From positions 62,001 through 126,000 of the forward strand of contig JAWKUH010000007.1 in NCBI GenBank assembly GCA_041398665.1: a DNA stretch of 64,000 bases, in the 5' to 3' direction. This stretch comes from Rohdeia sp041398665 (GTDB lineage Bacteria > Planctomycetota > UBA1135 > GCA-002686595). The notes below the pieces were generated by a model that saw only the letters and a program-made list of their open reading frames with translations, was not told where the DNA came from and did no database searches. Shown piece after piece: positions 33,011 to 42,158 of this stretch (the stretch's first letter is position 1; every line of letters begins with the position of its first letter). A program made the translations under genes and the position numbers.

Positions 33011-34685
33011 ATGCAGCTCGCCGACCCCCTTCGTGCGGCACGCCTCCACGCCGCTCCGCTCGTCGCCGCCGTTCTCGCGCCGATCCTCGCCGCCCCCGAC
33101 CTCGCGGCACAGACCGCGCGCGCGCCGATCGGCATCTCGATCACCGATCCGCCGATCTACTGCCCGAAGGCTCCGGCGGGCGTGCTCGAAGGACCGGGCG
33201 CCGTCGCCGACTGGTTCGGCAGCGACGCCGTGATCGCCGACGGGAAGCTGCTCGTCGGCTGCCCCGGCGACGACACGAATGCGAACGACGCCGGCTCGGT
33301 GCGGATCCACGAACGCACGGCGACGGGTTGGGTCGAGGTCGGACGACTCGACGCCGCGGTCCCCGCCGCCGACGAACGCTTCGGGACGAGCCTCGACCTC
33401 GACGGTTCGCGGCTCGTCGTCGGCGCGCCGGGCGGTTTCGGAGCGGGCGGCACGCTGGGCTCCGTCTACGTGTTCGAGCTCGGTCCCGGCGGCACGTGGA
33501 CGCAGGTCGCGCGCGTCGCCCCCGCCGTGCCGATGCCGGGCGGTCGCTTCGGCCAGAGCGTCGCGCTGCACGGCTCGACGCTCGCCGTCGGAGCGCCGTT
33601 CGAGGACACGGCCAACGCATCGGTGGGCGGCGCGGTGTACGCGTTCGCGCGCGACCCGCTCGGCAACTGGGACGAGATCGACCGACTCACCGCGTTCGTC
33701 GCCAACGGTCAGATCTTCGGCGCGTCGGTCGACACGGACGGCACGCGCATCCTGGTCGGTGCGCCGTACCTCGCAGCGATGTTCGTCCCGGGCAAGGCCT
33801 TCGTCTTCGCCGGCGGTCCGTTCAACTGGTTCGTCGAGACCGAGCTCCAGAGCCCGATCTCGCTGCCGCGCGACCGCTTCGGCGCCGCGGTCGCTCTGGT
33901 CGACGACGTGGCGTACGTCGGCTCGCCCAACGACCTCCCGCCGACCATCGGACACGTCGAAGAGCTATCGACTGACGTCGACGCTCGGCTTCCCGTCGTG
34001 GGAGCACACGGCGACGACGTACGCGCCCGAGCCGCAGCCGTTCGACCGCTTCGGCGCCGCGCTGGACGCCGACGGCCGTCGACTCGCGGTCGGCGCCTAC
34101 AGCACGGACGACGGCGACGGCGCGGCCTACGTGTTCGAGACGGACGCGCGCGGCACGACGAGTCGGCCCTGCCGTCTCCCGATGCCGGAGACTTCGCCCT
34201 ACGCGGCGCTCGGCTCGCGCGTCCGACTGTTCGGCGCGCAGGTGCTGAGCGGAGCACCGGAGGCCGACGGCACCGCGACCGACTCGGGGCTGCTCGTCGT
34301 GCACGACGCGCTGTTCGGACTCGGGTCGACGCCGCTCGCTCTCTCGCACACGACGGGAGGGACGGTGCACTTCCAGCTCGACGCCGGGCCGGAGTTCCGC
34401 GGGCGTGCCTACGTGATGCTGGGGAGCGCGAGCGGGACGATCCCGTCCGTCCCCGGCCTCCCGCTCGTCCCTCTCGCGTTCGACGGCTACACGCAGTCGC
34501 TGCTGCTCGCGCCGAACACGTTCCTCGTGGGGTCGCTCGGTCGGCTCGACGACCGGGGCCGGTCGCGCGCGGCGCTCGACGCGGGCGCGCAGGTGTTCGA
34601 CCCGTTCACGGCGGGTGCCGTGCTGCACCACGCGTTCGTGGTGCTCGACCCGCTCGGAGCCCTCGACTTCGTCAGCAACCGGTGA
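33011..34685 (+). CDS. Secreted FG-GAP repeat protein, one frame change
   Basis: This protein of about 557 residues has a signal peptide (APLVAAVLAPILAAPDLAAQ) and at least five FG-GAP blades (DRFGAAVALVDDVAYVGSP, ERFGTSLDLDGSRLVVGAP, GRFGQSVALHGSTLAVGAP, DRFGAALDADGRRLAVGAY). It forms a beta-propeller of the integrin-alpha type. At about 33960 the sequence steps to another frame within SYRLTSTLG and continues normally, so I treat it as one gene with a base error. The last 110 residues carry the planctomycete-style C-terminal module. A TACCAT box at 32977-32982 could be the -10. Confidence 0.8.
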
Positions 34686-34729
34686 CCGGCTGCGCCCTGA
34701 CGCGGGCGCGAGCCGGCGCAGCGCCGGCT

Positions 34730-35352
34730 GGAACGCGCCCGGCGGATTCCGCGCGGCGCGTTCGGGCCGCGGGACGAGCCCGAAACGTTCATCTGGTGCT
34801 CTCTCGCGAACTTGAGGCGGCGCTGATCCTCCGGCAGTCGTGTCGCGCAGAAGTGCAGGTACTGTGCACGAACTGGGCGCGCCAGGTAGGCCTGTTGAAG
34901 CCCGCGAGGAACATCGCGAAGCGTCGGGTGCGCAGGAAGCGGAAGACGGCTCGGTGACCTGCGGGTAGGTCCAGTGAAGAAGTCGTCGATCACGAGCACG
35001 CCGTCCTTCGACAGCACGCCGCGGCGGCCAGTCGCTCGTCACGGCGCGCGCGGAGTGCTCGCCGTCGATGTGGATGAAGCGCACCTTGCGGAACTGCTCG
35101 GCCAGGAGGGCTGATGTCCGTCGAGTCGCGCCATCGTCATGATCTCGACGTGGATCGGGCCTGACCTTGGCCATCGCGGCCTCGACCTCCTGAAGTTGAA
35201 GTCGACGAGGTAGAGCCTTGGTGCGGCTCGCTGGTGGCGCGAGCAGCCCGCTCCTTGGTCAGCCCCCGGGTGCCGCCGGTGCTCGCGCCCTGCGGGGGGC
35301 GCGCCCCGGCCGCAGCGCGCGGCGAATCAGTACGGGAACGCGCCCGGCGGAT
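34730..35352. repeat. 18-bp direct repeat flanking a ruined gene
   Basis: GGAACGCGCCCGGCGGAT occurs at 34730-34747 and again at 35335-35352, in the same orientation. Weaker similarity extends on the left side (GCGCCCTG and a C/G-rich stretch). The 587 bases between the two copies hold most of the broken methyltransferase. Confidence 0.5.
34790..35235 (-). pseudogene. Class I methyltransferase remnant (Methyltransf_24 type)
   Basis: Fragments in different minus-strand frames add up to one methyltransferase: LYLVDFNF and EAAMAKVR (near 35150-35215), then EQFRKVRFIHIDGEHSARAVTSD (given in part, near 35040-35100), then LSKDGVLVIDDFFTGP (near 34970-35015), then RGLQQAYLARPVRAQYLHFC (near 34840-34900). 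IHIDGEHS and VLVIDDFF are hallmarks of Methyltransf_24 enzymes found in surface-sugar and FkbM-like contexts. At least four frame changes separate the parts. The 340 bases further left in gene order (35235-35574) show only scraps (TTIADVEPDPRALGE) that may be its N-terminus. Confidence 0.55.
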
Positions 35353-35574
35353 GGTCCATGCCGCGGCGCGTTCTCCCCGAGGGCGCGCGGATCGGGCTCG
35401 ACGTCGGCGATGGTGGTCTCGAACCCCGTGGTCGGTACGGCGTTGGGCGTGGTCCTCGACGCCTCCCGTGCGGGCCTTGCGCACGCGCGACGGGCGGCCC
35501 TGGACGAGGCCCGGATCCGGGAGCCGCCCGCCCCTCGCGGATCCGGGCGGTCCCGTCGTGCTCCGATCGCGGAC

Positions 35575-35820
35575 TCAGCGCGCGAGGTCGGCGAGCGCCG
35601 CCCCGAAGTTCACGTGCAGCGGCGCGCCGTCGACGACGAGCGCCGGCACGGACCGCACGCCGGCGGACTCGGCCTCACGGATCCGCTCCTTCCGTTCGCC
35701 GAGGTGGACGACCTCGACGTCGTAGCGCCCGCGGTCGAGGGCGTCGACGACCTTGTGCTCGGCGTCGACGCACACCGGACAGCCCGCGTGATAGAACACG
35801 ATCTTCTTCTTGCTCGTCAT
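35575..35820 (-). CDS. Glutaredoxin-like thiol protein with CPVC motif
   Basis: This 81-residue thioredoxin-fold protein has the dithiol motif FYHAGCPVC (C14, C17) near the N-terminus and the cis-proline loop RSVPALVVDG near residue 58. The size and motif fit a glutaredoxin/NrdH-like or small thioredoxin domain. Its leader CACGAGAGGAACC resembles that of the persulfide dioxygenase gene. It is divergent from an HxlR regulator that probably controls it. A role in thiol redox is inferred. Confidence 0.82.
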   Translation of the reverse strand: MTSKKKIVFYHAGCPVCVDAEHKVVDALDRGRYDVEVVHLGERKERIREAESAGVRSVPALVVDGAPLHVNFGAALADLAR

Positions 35821-35960
35821 GGTTCCTCTCGTGGTCGTGTCGGGTACCGCGGCCGCCCGGAACCGTTCCGCGCGGCGCTCGCGACCCGACGCGGACAGGG
35901 ATAGGATCGGGGCGAGGACGGCGCGAGGACGCACCTTTCGGTAAGCACCCCGGCACGACG

Positions 35961-36323
35961 ATGGACGAAGCACGAACCACCGCGGAGGACGGCGTCTCCG
36001 TCGCCCGCATCGTCGAGGAGGTCGTCGGCTGCAAGTGGGCGGTCGGCATCCTCGACCTCCTCACGCAGGAGCCGCGTCGCCCCAGCCGGATCGAGCGCGA
36101 GCTCCCCGGACTCTCCGCGAAGGTGATGAACGAGCGGCTCGCGAAGCTCCAGCGCTTCGGCCTCGTGTCGCGCACCGCGCGCGGCGACGGACCGCCGTTC
36201 GAGGTGGAGTACGCCCTGACCGACCTCGGCTCGCGGTTCAACGCGATCCTGGACGAGGTGCGGCGCCTCCAGGGCGAGATCGACCGTGCGGCGGAGCGGC
36301 CCGCTGGGAGCGACCCGGGATGA
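35961..36323 (+). CDS. HxlR family transcriptional regulator
   Basis: This 120-residue regulator has a winged helix starting VEEVVGCKWAVGILDLL (the conserved GCKW of HxlR, with a cysteine at about residue 23), then PSRIERELPGLSAKVMNERLAKLQRFGLV. HxlR members respond to aldehydes, disulfide or quinone stress through cysteines. It lies divergent from the CPVC redoxin and 34 bases before the formate dehydrogenase gene, so it could control either. Confidence 0.88.
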   Translation: MDEARTTAEDGVSVARIVEEVVGCKWAVGILDLLTQEPRRPSRIERELPGLSAKVMNERLAKLQRFGLVSRTARGDGPPFEVEYALTDLGSRFNAILDEVRRLQGEIDRAAERPAGSDPG

Positions 36324-36357
36324 CGTCCGCGCGCGGCTCCCGTACCATGGGCGCGGC

Positions 36358-39117
36358 GTGAGCACGGTCCTGCGCAACACGATCACCCTCGACGGACGCG
36401 AGGTCGCCTTCACCGAGGGCGAGACGGTCTACGAGATCGCCCGTCGCGTCGCCCGCGACGAGGGTCGCGCGGAGCCGAACGGCGCGACGCCGGACGTGCC
36501 GACGCTGTGCTACGACCCGCGGCTCGAGCCGTTCGGGACGTGCCGGCTGTGCGTCGTCGAGGTCGAGGGGATCGGCAAGCCCGTCGCCTCGTGCACGACG
36601 AAGGCCGCGCCGGGCATGGTGGTGCGCACGGGGACCGAGCGGGTCGAGCGCCACCGCAGGACGCTCGTCGACCTCGTCGTGTCGGAGAACCCCTCCGGCG
36701 TGCGCATCGATCCGTTGCGCGGGTACGCGTCGCAGGAACTCGGTGCGCTCGCCGCGCGCTACGGCTCGGACGGCTCGCGCTTCGCCGGTGCCGGATCGGG
36801 TCGTTCGCGTCCGGACGACACGAACCCGATGATCCTGCGCGACTACGACCACTGCATCTCGTGCTACCGCTGCGTGCGGGTGTGCGCGGAGCAGGAGGGC
36901 GACTTCGCCATCAGCGTCGAGAACCGCGGCTTCCACACCAGGATCACGACCGAGTTCGAGGGGCACCTGCGCGACAGCGCCTGCACGTTCTGCGGGCAGT
37001 GCGTGCAGACGTGTCCGACGGGCGCGCTCGGCGACAAGCGCGCGCTGCGCTTCGAGGAGGCGCCGGGACCGATCGAGAAGACGCGCACGATCTGCCCCTA
37101 CTGCGGCGTCGGTTGCTCCGTCGACCTGCTCACGAAGGGCGACACGCTCGTCGGCGTGCAGCCCGCGATGGACGGTCCCGCGAACCAGGGCGCGCTGTGC
37201 GTCAAGGGTCAGTTCGCGTGGGACTGGGTGCAGCACACGGAGCGCCTCGGGAAACCGCTCGTCCGCAACGAGGCGGGCGAACTCGTCGAAGCCAGTTGGG
37301 ACGTCGCGCTCCGGCGCGCCGCCGAGGGCTTCGCCAAGGTCAAGAAGGACTACGGACGCCACGCGGTCTACGCGGTGGCTTCCGGCAGAGCACCGCACGA
37401 GTCTGCTTACTCGGTGCAGAAGTTCGTCCGCGTGGGGTTCATGTCGAACCACGTGGACAACTGCAGCCGTGCCTGACACGCTCCGACGGTGGCCGGTCTG
37501 GCCGCCACACTCGGTCGAGGCGCGATGAGCAACCCGCTCCGTGACATGGAGCTGCCCGACGTCGCGTTCTGCATCGGCACGAACATGACCGAGGCGCACC
37601 CCGTCGCGGCGACGCGCCTCAAGAAGGCGCTGCGCAGGGGCGGCAAGCTGATCGTCGCGGACCCCCGGCGCATCCCGCTCGCGGAGAAGGCGGACGTCTA
37701 CCTGCAGCTCCGCGTCGGCAGCGACGTCGCGCTGCTCACCGCGATGGCGCACGTCATCGTGCGCGAGGGCCTCGTCGACGAGAAGTTCGTCGCGGAGCGG
37801 ACGGAGAACTTCGAGGAGCTGCGCGCGCACGTCGCGAAGTACACGCCGGAGTGGGCCGAGGGGATCACCGGCGTGCCCGCGGCCGACATCGAGCGCGCGG
37901 CGATCCTCTACGGGAAGGCGGAGCGCGGCGCGATCTACTACACGCTCGGCATCACCGAGCACGTCTGCGGCGTCGACAACGTGCAGAGCCTCTGCAACCT
38001 CGTGCTGCTCACGGGCAACATCGGGCGCGAGGGCACCGGCATCAATCCGATGCGCGGGCAGAACAACATCCAGGGCGCCGGCGACTGCGGTGCGCTGCCG
38101 AACAACTACCCCGGCTTCCAACCGGTCACCGATCCTGCGAACCAGGCGAAGTTCGAGGCGGCGTGGGGCGTCCGGGTCGACCTCGAGAAGGGTCCGACGA
38201 AGGTGTGGGCGCTCGAGCACTGCGGCGAGGAGATCCGCGGGATGCTCATCTGCGGCGAGAACACGGTCGTGTCCGATCCCGACCGCGCGCACTGCGAGCA
38301 TGCGCTGCGAAGTCTCGACCACCTCGTCGTGATCGACATGTTCCTGACCGAGACCGCGCAGCTCGCCGACGTCGTGCTGCCCGCGAGCGGTTGGGCCGAG
38401 ACCGACGGCGTGTTCACGAACACCGAGCGCCGCGTGCAGCGCGTGCGCGCCGCCGTGCCGCCGCAGGGCGAGTCGAAGCCCGACTGGTGGATCCTGGCCG
38501 GTATCGCCAAGCACATGGGGCTCGCCGGCTTCGAGTGGCAGAGCGCGAAGGACGTGTTCGACGAGCTGTGCTCGCTGAGCGCGACCTACGCCGGGCTCGA
38601 CTGGGACACCGTCGAACGGGGCGCGCACCACTGGCCGGTGCCCGAGAAGGGCCACCCCGGCACGCCGGTGCTGCACGTCGGCGAGTTCCCGCGCGGACGC
38701 GGGCTGTTCAAGACGCCGATCTACCGCGACCCCGCGGAGGTCGTCGACGACGAGTTCCCGATGTGGCTGACGACGGGCCGACGCCTCGCGCACTACCACA
38801 CGCGCACGATGACGGGCCGTTCGGTCGGGAGCGACTGGCTCGTGCCCGAGGAACTCGTCGAGATCCACCCCGACGACGTCGCGCGCCTCGGCCTCGAGCA
38901 CGGCGGGCTCGCCGTGCTGTCGAGCCGCCGCGGCGAGGTCGTCGTGAAGGTCGAGGCGACGACGAAGTCGCCGCGCGGCACCGTCTTCTGCTCGTTCAGC
39001 TTCGGCGACGTCCGCATCAACGACCTGACGGGCGGCGGCTACGACCCGATGACGGACACGGCCGAGCTGAAGGTGTGTCCGGTGCGGGTCGAGAAGGCGA
39101 GCGGCGCGCTGGTGTGA
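36358..39117 (+). CDS. fdhA: Formate dehydrogenase catalytic subunit, selenocysteine-containing
   Basis: This 919-residue protein reads straight through an in-frame TGA at 37474-37476 as residue 373. It has an N-terminal NuoG-like [2Fe-2S] domain (C51, C62, C65, C79) and two [4Fe-4S] clusters (HCISCYRCVRVC; CTFCGQCVQTC). The molybdopterin oxidoreductase starts CPYCGVGC, has the active-site stretch NHVDNCSRA-U-HAPTVAGLAATLG, and ends in the MoCoBD barrel (TTGRRLAHYHTRTMTG). Cys-to-Sec at this place is standard in formate dehydrogenases. A SECIS-like hairpin follows the UGA. The start is GTG, 9 bases after TACCAT. It pairs with the NuoEF-type subunit at 12.7 kb. Confidence 0.92.
37474..37506 (+). 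promoter_or_regulatory. UGA selenocysteine codon and SECIS hairpin of formate dehydrogenase
   Basis: The TGA at 37474 is followed 11 bases later by GGTGGCC-GGTCT-GGCCGCC (37488-37506), a 7-bp stem (one G-U pair) with a GGUCU loop. The loop starts 21 bases after the U. Bacterial SECIS elements lie right after the UGA, and the E. coli fdhF element carries the same loop sequence. Confidence 0.85.
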
Positions 39118-39205
39118 GCTGCGCGGTCGTCGGCGCGAGTACCCTCGTCCGCTCCGTCCGCCGCACCTGTTTGCACGGCGCCGCGTCTCGAATCGTCACC
39201 GCCGC

Positions 39206-40894
39206 ATGAAAGCGCTCCTCCTCGCCTTCGCCGTCCTTCCCCGGCCCCAGAGCGTCGAACCCGCGGACATGCGGTCCGTGATCGAGCTCCATCGCGCGGA
39301 CCACGAGCTCCTCGAGCGGCGCTACGCCGCGCCGATGTCGGCGGAGCGCACGGAGCGACTCCGGCGCTTCGACGAGGAGCGACTCGCCGAGGCCGAGGCG
39401 CTCGACTACGACGCGCTCGACGTCGACGGGCGCGTCGACTGGCACCTCCTGCGCAACGCGATCCGCTCCGACCTCGCCGACCTCGAACTCGAGGCGCGGC
39501 GCGACGGCGAACTCGCGGAGCTGCTGCCGTTCGCGCCGACGATCACCGCCCTCGCGGAGGCGCGACAGCGGGTCGAACGCGTCGACGCCGACGCGTCGGC
39601 TCGGACCGTGGCGCAGCTCCACGAGGACGTCGAGGCGGCGCTCGAGAGACTCGGCGAGGGCGAGTTCGACGACACGCCCCCGGTCGTCGCCTCCCGCGCG
39701 GTGCGGCGGCTCGACGACCTCGCCGACGCGTTCGACGAGTGGTTCCGCTTCCGCGTCGACTACGACCCGATCTTCACGTGGTGGGTCGGTCGACCGCACG
39801 AGGCGGCGAGGGCCTCGCTCGACTCGTACCGCGACGCGATCCGGAGCCGTCTCGTCGAGTCGAACGGCGAGCGCGACGCCACGCTCACGGCCGACCCGAT
39901 CGGGCGCGACGCACTCCTCGCCGCGCTCGCGCGCGAGTACGTCCCCTACTCGCCCGAGGAGCTCGTCGCGATCGCCGAGCGCGAGTTCGCCTGGTGCGAC
40001 GAGCAGATGCTCGCGGCTTCGCGCGAACTCGGCTTCGGCGACGACTGGCGCGCCGCCCAGGACCACGTGAAGTCGCTGTACGTCGCGCCCGGCGAGCAGC
40101 CCTACCTCGTCCGCGACCTCGTCGAGGAGGCGATCGACTGGTTCGAGGCGCGCGACCTCGTCACCATCCCGCCGCTGTGCGCCGAGAACTGGCGCATGAC
40201 GATGCTCTCGGCGGACCAGCAGCGCACCTCGCCCTATTTCCTCGGCGGCGAGTGCATCCAGGTCTCCTACCCGACGTCGTCGATGGACGACGACGCGAAG
40301 CGCGCGACGCTGCTCGGCAACAACGTGCACTTCGCGCGCGCCGTCGCGCACCACGAGGTCATCCCGGGCCACGGGCTGCAGGCCTACGTGCAAGCGCGCA
40401 ACCGTCCGTACCGGAGGATGTTCTCGACGCCCTTCTGGGTCGAGGGCTGGGCGCTGTACTGGGAGATGCGCCTCTTCGACCTCGACTTCGCGCGCGGTCC
40501 CGAGGACCGCATCGGGATGCTGTTCTGGCGCAAGCACCGCTGCGCGCGCATCGTGTTCTCGCTCTCCGTCCACCTCGGCACGATGACGCCGGAGGAAGCC
40601 GTCGACTACCTCGTCGAGCGCGTCGGCCACGAGCGCAAGAACGCCGAGGGCGAGGTGCGCCGCTCGGTCGGCGGCCTCTACCCGCCGCTCTACCAGGCGG
40701 CCTACATGCTCGGCGGTCTGCAGCTCCGCGCGCTGCACGACGAACTCGTCGCCCGCGGCGAATGGACGGAACGTCGCTTCCACGACGCCGTGCTGCACGA
40801 GAACTCGATCCCGATCGAACTCCTGCGTGCGGCGCTGCGGCGCGACGAGCTGCCGAGGGACTTCGAGTCGAGCTGGCGCTTCGCGGACGAGTGA
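39206..40894 (+). CDS. DUF885 family zinc metallopeptidase-like protein
   Basis: This 562-residue protein has the HExxxGH-type site AHHEVIPGHGLQ near residue 380 and the downstream FWVEGWALYWE motif whose Glu is the likely third zinc ligand, both typical of DUF885. The N-terminus is weakly hydrophobic (LLLAFAVL) and could be a short signal. Family members are large helical metallopeptidases of mostly unknown substrate. Its stop overlaps the next start (GTGA), so it is coupled to a 2-oxoglutarate oxygenase-like gene. Confidence 0.88.
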   Translation: MKALLLAFAVLPRPQSVEPADMRSVIELHRADHELLERRYAAPMSAERTERLRRFDEERLAEAEALDYDALDVDGRVDWHLLRNAIRSDLADLELEARRDGELAELLPFAPTITALAEARQRVERVDADASARTVAQLHEDVEAALERLGEGEFDDTPPVVASRAVRRLDDLADAFDEWFRFRVDYDPIFTWWVGRPHEAARASLDSYRDAIRSRLVESNGERDATLTADPIGRDALLAALAREYVPYSPEELVAIAEREFAWCDEQMLAASRELGFGDDWRAAQDHVKSLYVAPGEQPYLVRDLVEEAIDWFEARDLVTIPPLCAENWRMTMLSADQQRTSPYFLGGECIQVSYPTSSMDDDAKRATLLGNNVHFARAVAHHEVIPGHGLQAYVQARNRPYRRMFSTPFWVEGWALYWEMRLFDLDFARGPEDRIGMLFWRKHRCARIVFSLSVHLGTMTPEEAVDYLVERVGHERKNAEGEVRRSVGGLYPPLYQAAYMLGGLQLRALHDELVARGEWTERRFHDAVLHENSIPIELLRAALRRDELPRDFESSWRFADE

Positions 40895-41631
40895 ACGACG
40901 AGCTCGACCACGTGCGCGAGGCGCACCTCGAGCCGGACTTCCTCGCGTGTTGGCGCGCGAGCCGGTCCGGCGACGCCGACGCCTTCCGCGGTCTCGTCCG
41001 CGAGCGGGCGCCGGGCGTCTTCGCGGTGCGCGTCACGACGCTCGAGTGGTGCCGACGCTTCCTCTTGGAGATCGACGCGCGTCGCGACGCCGCGCTCCGA
41101 ACGGGCCGCACGCTGCGACCACCCAACTCCATGCACGAGCACGGTGCGTTGCTCGTCGACCTCGGCCTCGACGGCGCGGCGCGCGACCTCGCGAGGACGT
41201 GGCTGCCGCCGCTCGCGGCTCGTCTCTTCCCGGAGCACGGCGGCGCGACGCTCGACGACCACCACGCGTACCTCGTCGAGTACGCGCGCGAACTCGACCA
41301 CGACCTCGGCTTCCACGTCGACGACAGCGACGTGACGTTCAACCTGTGCCTCGGCGACGACTTCGCCGGAGCCGAACTGCGCATGCTCGGCCTGCGCTGC
41401 GACCTCCACCGACAGACCGACGTCCTGCCCCACGAGGTGCTCGAGATCGAGCACGAGCCGGGCGTCGCGATCCTGCACGCCGGACGTCATCGCCACGCGG
41501 TCGCCGAGATCGCGAGCGGTCGGCGCCGCAACCTGATCCTGTGGTGCCGCAGCAGCGCGGTGTGCGCGGCGCGCGAGGGTCCGCTCCGCTGCGAACCCTG
41601 GTGCGGATGGCCTGGCCCGCGAGCGGAGTGA
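40891..41631 (+). CDS. 2OG-Fe(II) oxygenase family protein
   Basis: This 246-residue protein has a jelly-roll core: the FHVDDSDVTFNLCLGDDFAGAEL stretch gives the HxD iron pair, PGVAILHAGRHRHAVAEI gives the distal His, and the RRRNLILWCRS strand has the Arg for 2-oxoglutarate. This matches prolyl 4-hydroxylase-like dioxygenases. The substrate is not deducible. The GTG start overlaps the stop of the DUF885 gene by 4 bases. Confidence 0.82.
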   Translation: MNDELDHVREAHLEPDFLACWRASRSGDADAFRGLVRERAPGVFAVRVTTLEWCRRFLLEIDARRDAALRTGRTLRPPNSMHEHGALLVDLGLDGAARDLARTWLPPLAARLFPEHGGATLDDHHAYLVEYARELDHDLGFHVDDSDVTFNLCLGDDFAGAELRMLGLRCDLHRQTDVLPHEVLEIEHEPGVAILHAGRHRHAVAEIASGRRRNLILWCRSSAVCAAREGPLRCEPWCGWPGPRAE

Positions 41632-41710
41632 GCCCCGGGACACCGCCCGACCGGCGGAGCTGGCCGCCCCGCCGCGCGCGCCGGCGGGTAGCCGAGGCCG
41701 GGTCAGGGAT

Positions 41711-41767
41711 GGGTCGAAAGTGACCTATTTTTGGTCATTCCAGACCGAAATCGCTCACTTTCGACCC
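41711..41767. promoter_or_regulatory. Probable hipBA operator/promoter
   Basis: GGGTCGAAAGTGA (41711-41723) and its exact complement TCACTTTCGACCC (41755-41767) enclose 31 bases. The interior is AT-rich for this genome (CTATTTTT) and contains smaller dyads (TGACC...GGTCA; GGTC...GACC). It lies 43 bases before the hipB ATG. The AT-rich centre between two arms fits a promoter covered by a HipB-HipA complex. Confidence 0.65.
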
Positions 41768-41810
41768 TTCTCTGCCTCCCCGAGTTCCCTCCGAGGTCGA
41801 TGATGGCGCC

Positions 41811-42158
41811 ATGGCGACGGTGGACCGACACGACCCGACGAGCCGCCCGGAGCCGAGGCTCGAGGCCCTCGGCGCCCGCCTCGCCGCGCGGCGCGCGAGC
41901 CTCGGGCTGACGCAGGAGCGGCTGGCCGACGAGGCCGGCGTCTCGACGTCGACGGTGAAGCGCCTCGAGCGCGGCGACTCCGTCCAGCTCGCGAATCTCG
42001 TGCGCGTGCTCCGCGCGCTGCGCTCCGACGCCGACCTCGACCGGATCGCGCCGGAGCCGCCGGTGCGACCGCTCGACGAGGTGCACGGCGGACGCGGGGC
42101 CCGCCGCGGCGACGCGTGGGTCTGGGGCGACGAACGCGACGGCGGAGGTGACGCGTGA
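41811..42158 (+). CDS. hipB: HipB-like antitoxin, XRE-family repressor
   Basis: This 115-residue protein has a Cro/C1 helix-turn-helix (LGARLAARRASLGLTQERLADEAGVSTSTVKRLERG, residues about 19-53, cited in part). The C-terminal tail RPLDEVHGGRGARRGDAWVWGDE resembles the arm with which HipB touches HipA. It overlaps hipA by 4 bases and is preceded by a long inverted repeat. It neutralises HipA and represses the operon (family knowledge). Confidence 0.88.
   Translation: MATVDRHDPTSRPEPRLEALGARLAARRASLGLTQERLADEAGVSTSTVKRLERGDSVQLANLVRVLRALRSDADLDRIAPEPPVRPLDEVHGGRGARRGDAWVWGDERDGGGDA

Noticed and set aside
29771..33955. A minus-strand open frame of almost 1400 codons
   Set aside because: It is antisense to three well-supported genes, very rich in Arg, Asp and Glu, and has no domain. 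It is a typical shadow frame in high-GC DNA.
37474..37506. A nonsense mutation or frame change splitting the formate dehydrogenase
   Set aside because: The frame is unchanged on both sides, the TGA stands exactly at the Cys/Sec position, and a SECIS-like hairpin follows.
36238..38901. A minus-strand open frame of nearly 900 codons over the formate dehydrogenase gene
   Set aside because: Its sequence is Arg/Val/Asp/Leu-rich without motifs, while the plus strand carries an unmistakable FDH catalytic subunit.
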